Origin: Natrinema salsiterrestre
GTDB lineage: Archaea; Halobacteriota; Halobacteria; Halobacteriales; Natrialbaceae
Reading direction: 5' to 3'
Assembly: GCF_029502005.1 (NCBI RefSeq)
Contig: NZ_JAMQOT010000016.1
Location: 1-53,806, forward strand
Length of the DNA: 53,806 nucleotides
Shown here: positions 53,693 through 53,806 of the stretch, piece by piece
Layout of the letters: the number at the start of each line of letters is the position of its first letter
Position numbering within the stretch: position 1 is the stretch's first letter
Translations under genes and position numbers: made by a program
The notes under the pieces: generated by a model
Databases searched by the model: none
Seen by the model: only the letters and a program-made list of their open reading frames with translations
What the model was told of the DNA's origin: nothing

Positions 53693-53806
53693 TTAAGCTT
53701 CTGAGCCTGCATAGAGATCAGCACACACCTCCTCTAAGAGCGTCATTCGTGCCGGAGACGGCTGTTTAGCTTCTTGATACAGCAGCTCAGGGATGTTCGG
53801 CGAAGG
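53693..53806 (-). CDS. C-terminal end of a gene running off the right edge
   Basis: From the window edge the minus frame is open for 37 codons and ends with TAA at 53693: SPNIPELLYQEAKQPSPARM, then TLLEEVCADLYAGSEA. The sequence is helical and acidic, with coding character. Too little is visible to name a family. Confidence 0.5.
   Translation of the reverse strand, partial: PSPNIPELLYQEAKQPSPARMTLLEEVCADLYAGSEA

Overview
The window looks like an accessory replicon or integrated genomic island of a haloarchaeon (class Halobacteria). Supporting signs are strongly acidic proteins, Tat-exported lipoproteins with a [LIVA]AGC lipobox, halocyanin-type blue copper proteins, a TFB general transcription factor, TATA boxes placed for leaderless mRNAs, and haloarchaeal families such as DUF7260 and HVO_A0114. 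IS5-, ISH3-, IS630- and IS1182-type insertion sequences, mostly broken, are scattered through it. No rRNA, tRNA or CRISPR array was recognised.

Layout. 0-5.7 kb: a tyrosine integrase with a small downstream ORF, then nested IS debris around a blue copper lipoprotein. 5.8-13.6 kb: a redox and copper region with a zinc-finger-fused DsbA, DsbB, multi-spanning membrane proteins, a second blue copper lipoprotein with a sequon-rich repeat tail, a zinc-finger membrane protein and an arylsulfotransferase-family protein. 13.7-18.8 kb: cation transport, with a Na+/Ca2+-exchanger-like protein, a 180-bp MITE, a Zn/Cd-type P1B ATPase and a CDF exporter. 19-25.2 kb: a decayed ABC permease, an orphan Mrp/NuoM-like subunit, a CPBP protease, small membrane proteins and a lipoprotein polysaccharide deacetylase. 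25.5-32.9 kb: a decayed ArdC-like gene, a Sco-TlpA-CcdA operon, a TFB, a DUF7260 gene cut by an IS630 fragment, and a cytochrome P450 divergent from an HTH regulator. 34.3-46.6 kb: a tightly packed operon resembling a type IV secretion or conjugation apparatus. 46.7-53.8 kb: an iteron-like repeat block, a primase/polymerase-like protein, a multicopper oxidase, a regulator broken by a stop codon, a YdjM-like hydrolase, IS5 debris, an intact ArdC-like antirestriction/protease gene, and a gene running off the right edge.

How it fits together. The T4SS-like operon, the primase-like gene, the ArdC-like protein and the integrase suggest a self-transmissible or formerly self-transmissible element. 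Its cargo is extracytoplasmic copper and thiol redox chemistry (blue copper proteins, DsbA/B, Sco/TlpA/CcdA, multicopper oxidase) plus divalent metal export. No classical relaxase was recognised. The coupling ATPase instead carries a long C-terminal extension with a segment reminiscent of a PD-(D/E)xK nuclease fold, which is the most interesting lead here. The 25.5 kb ArdC relic and the many IS ends show repeated recombination.
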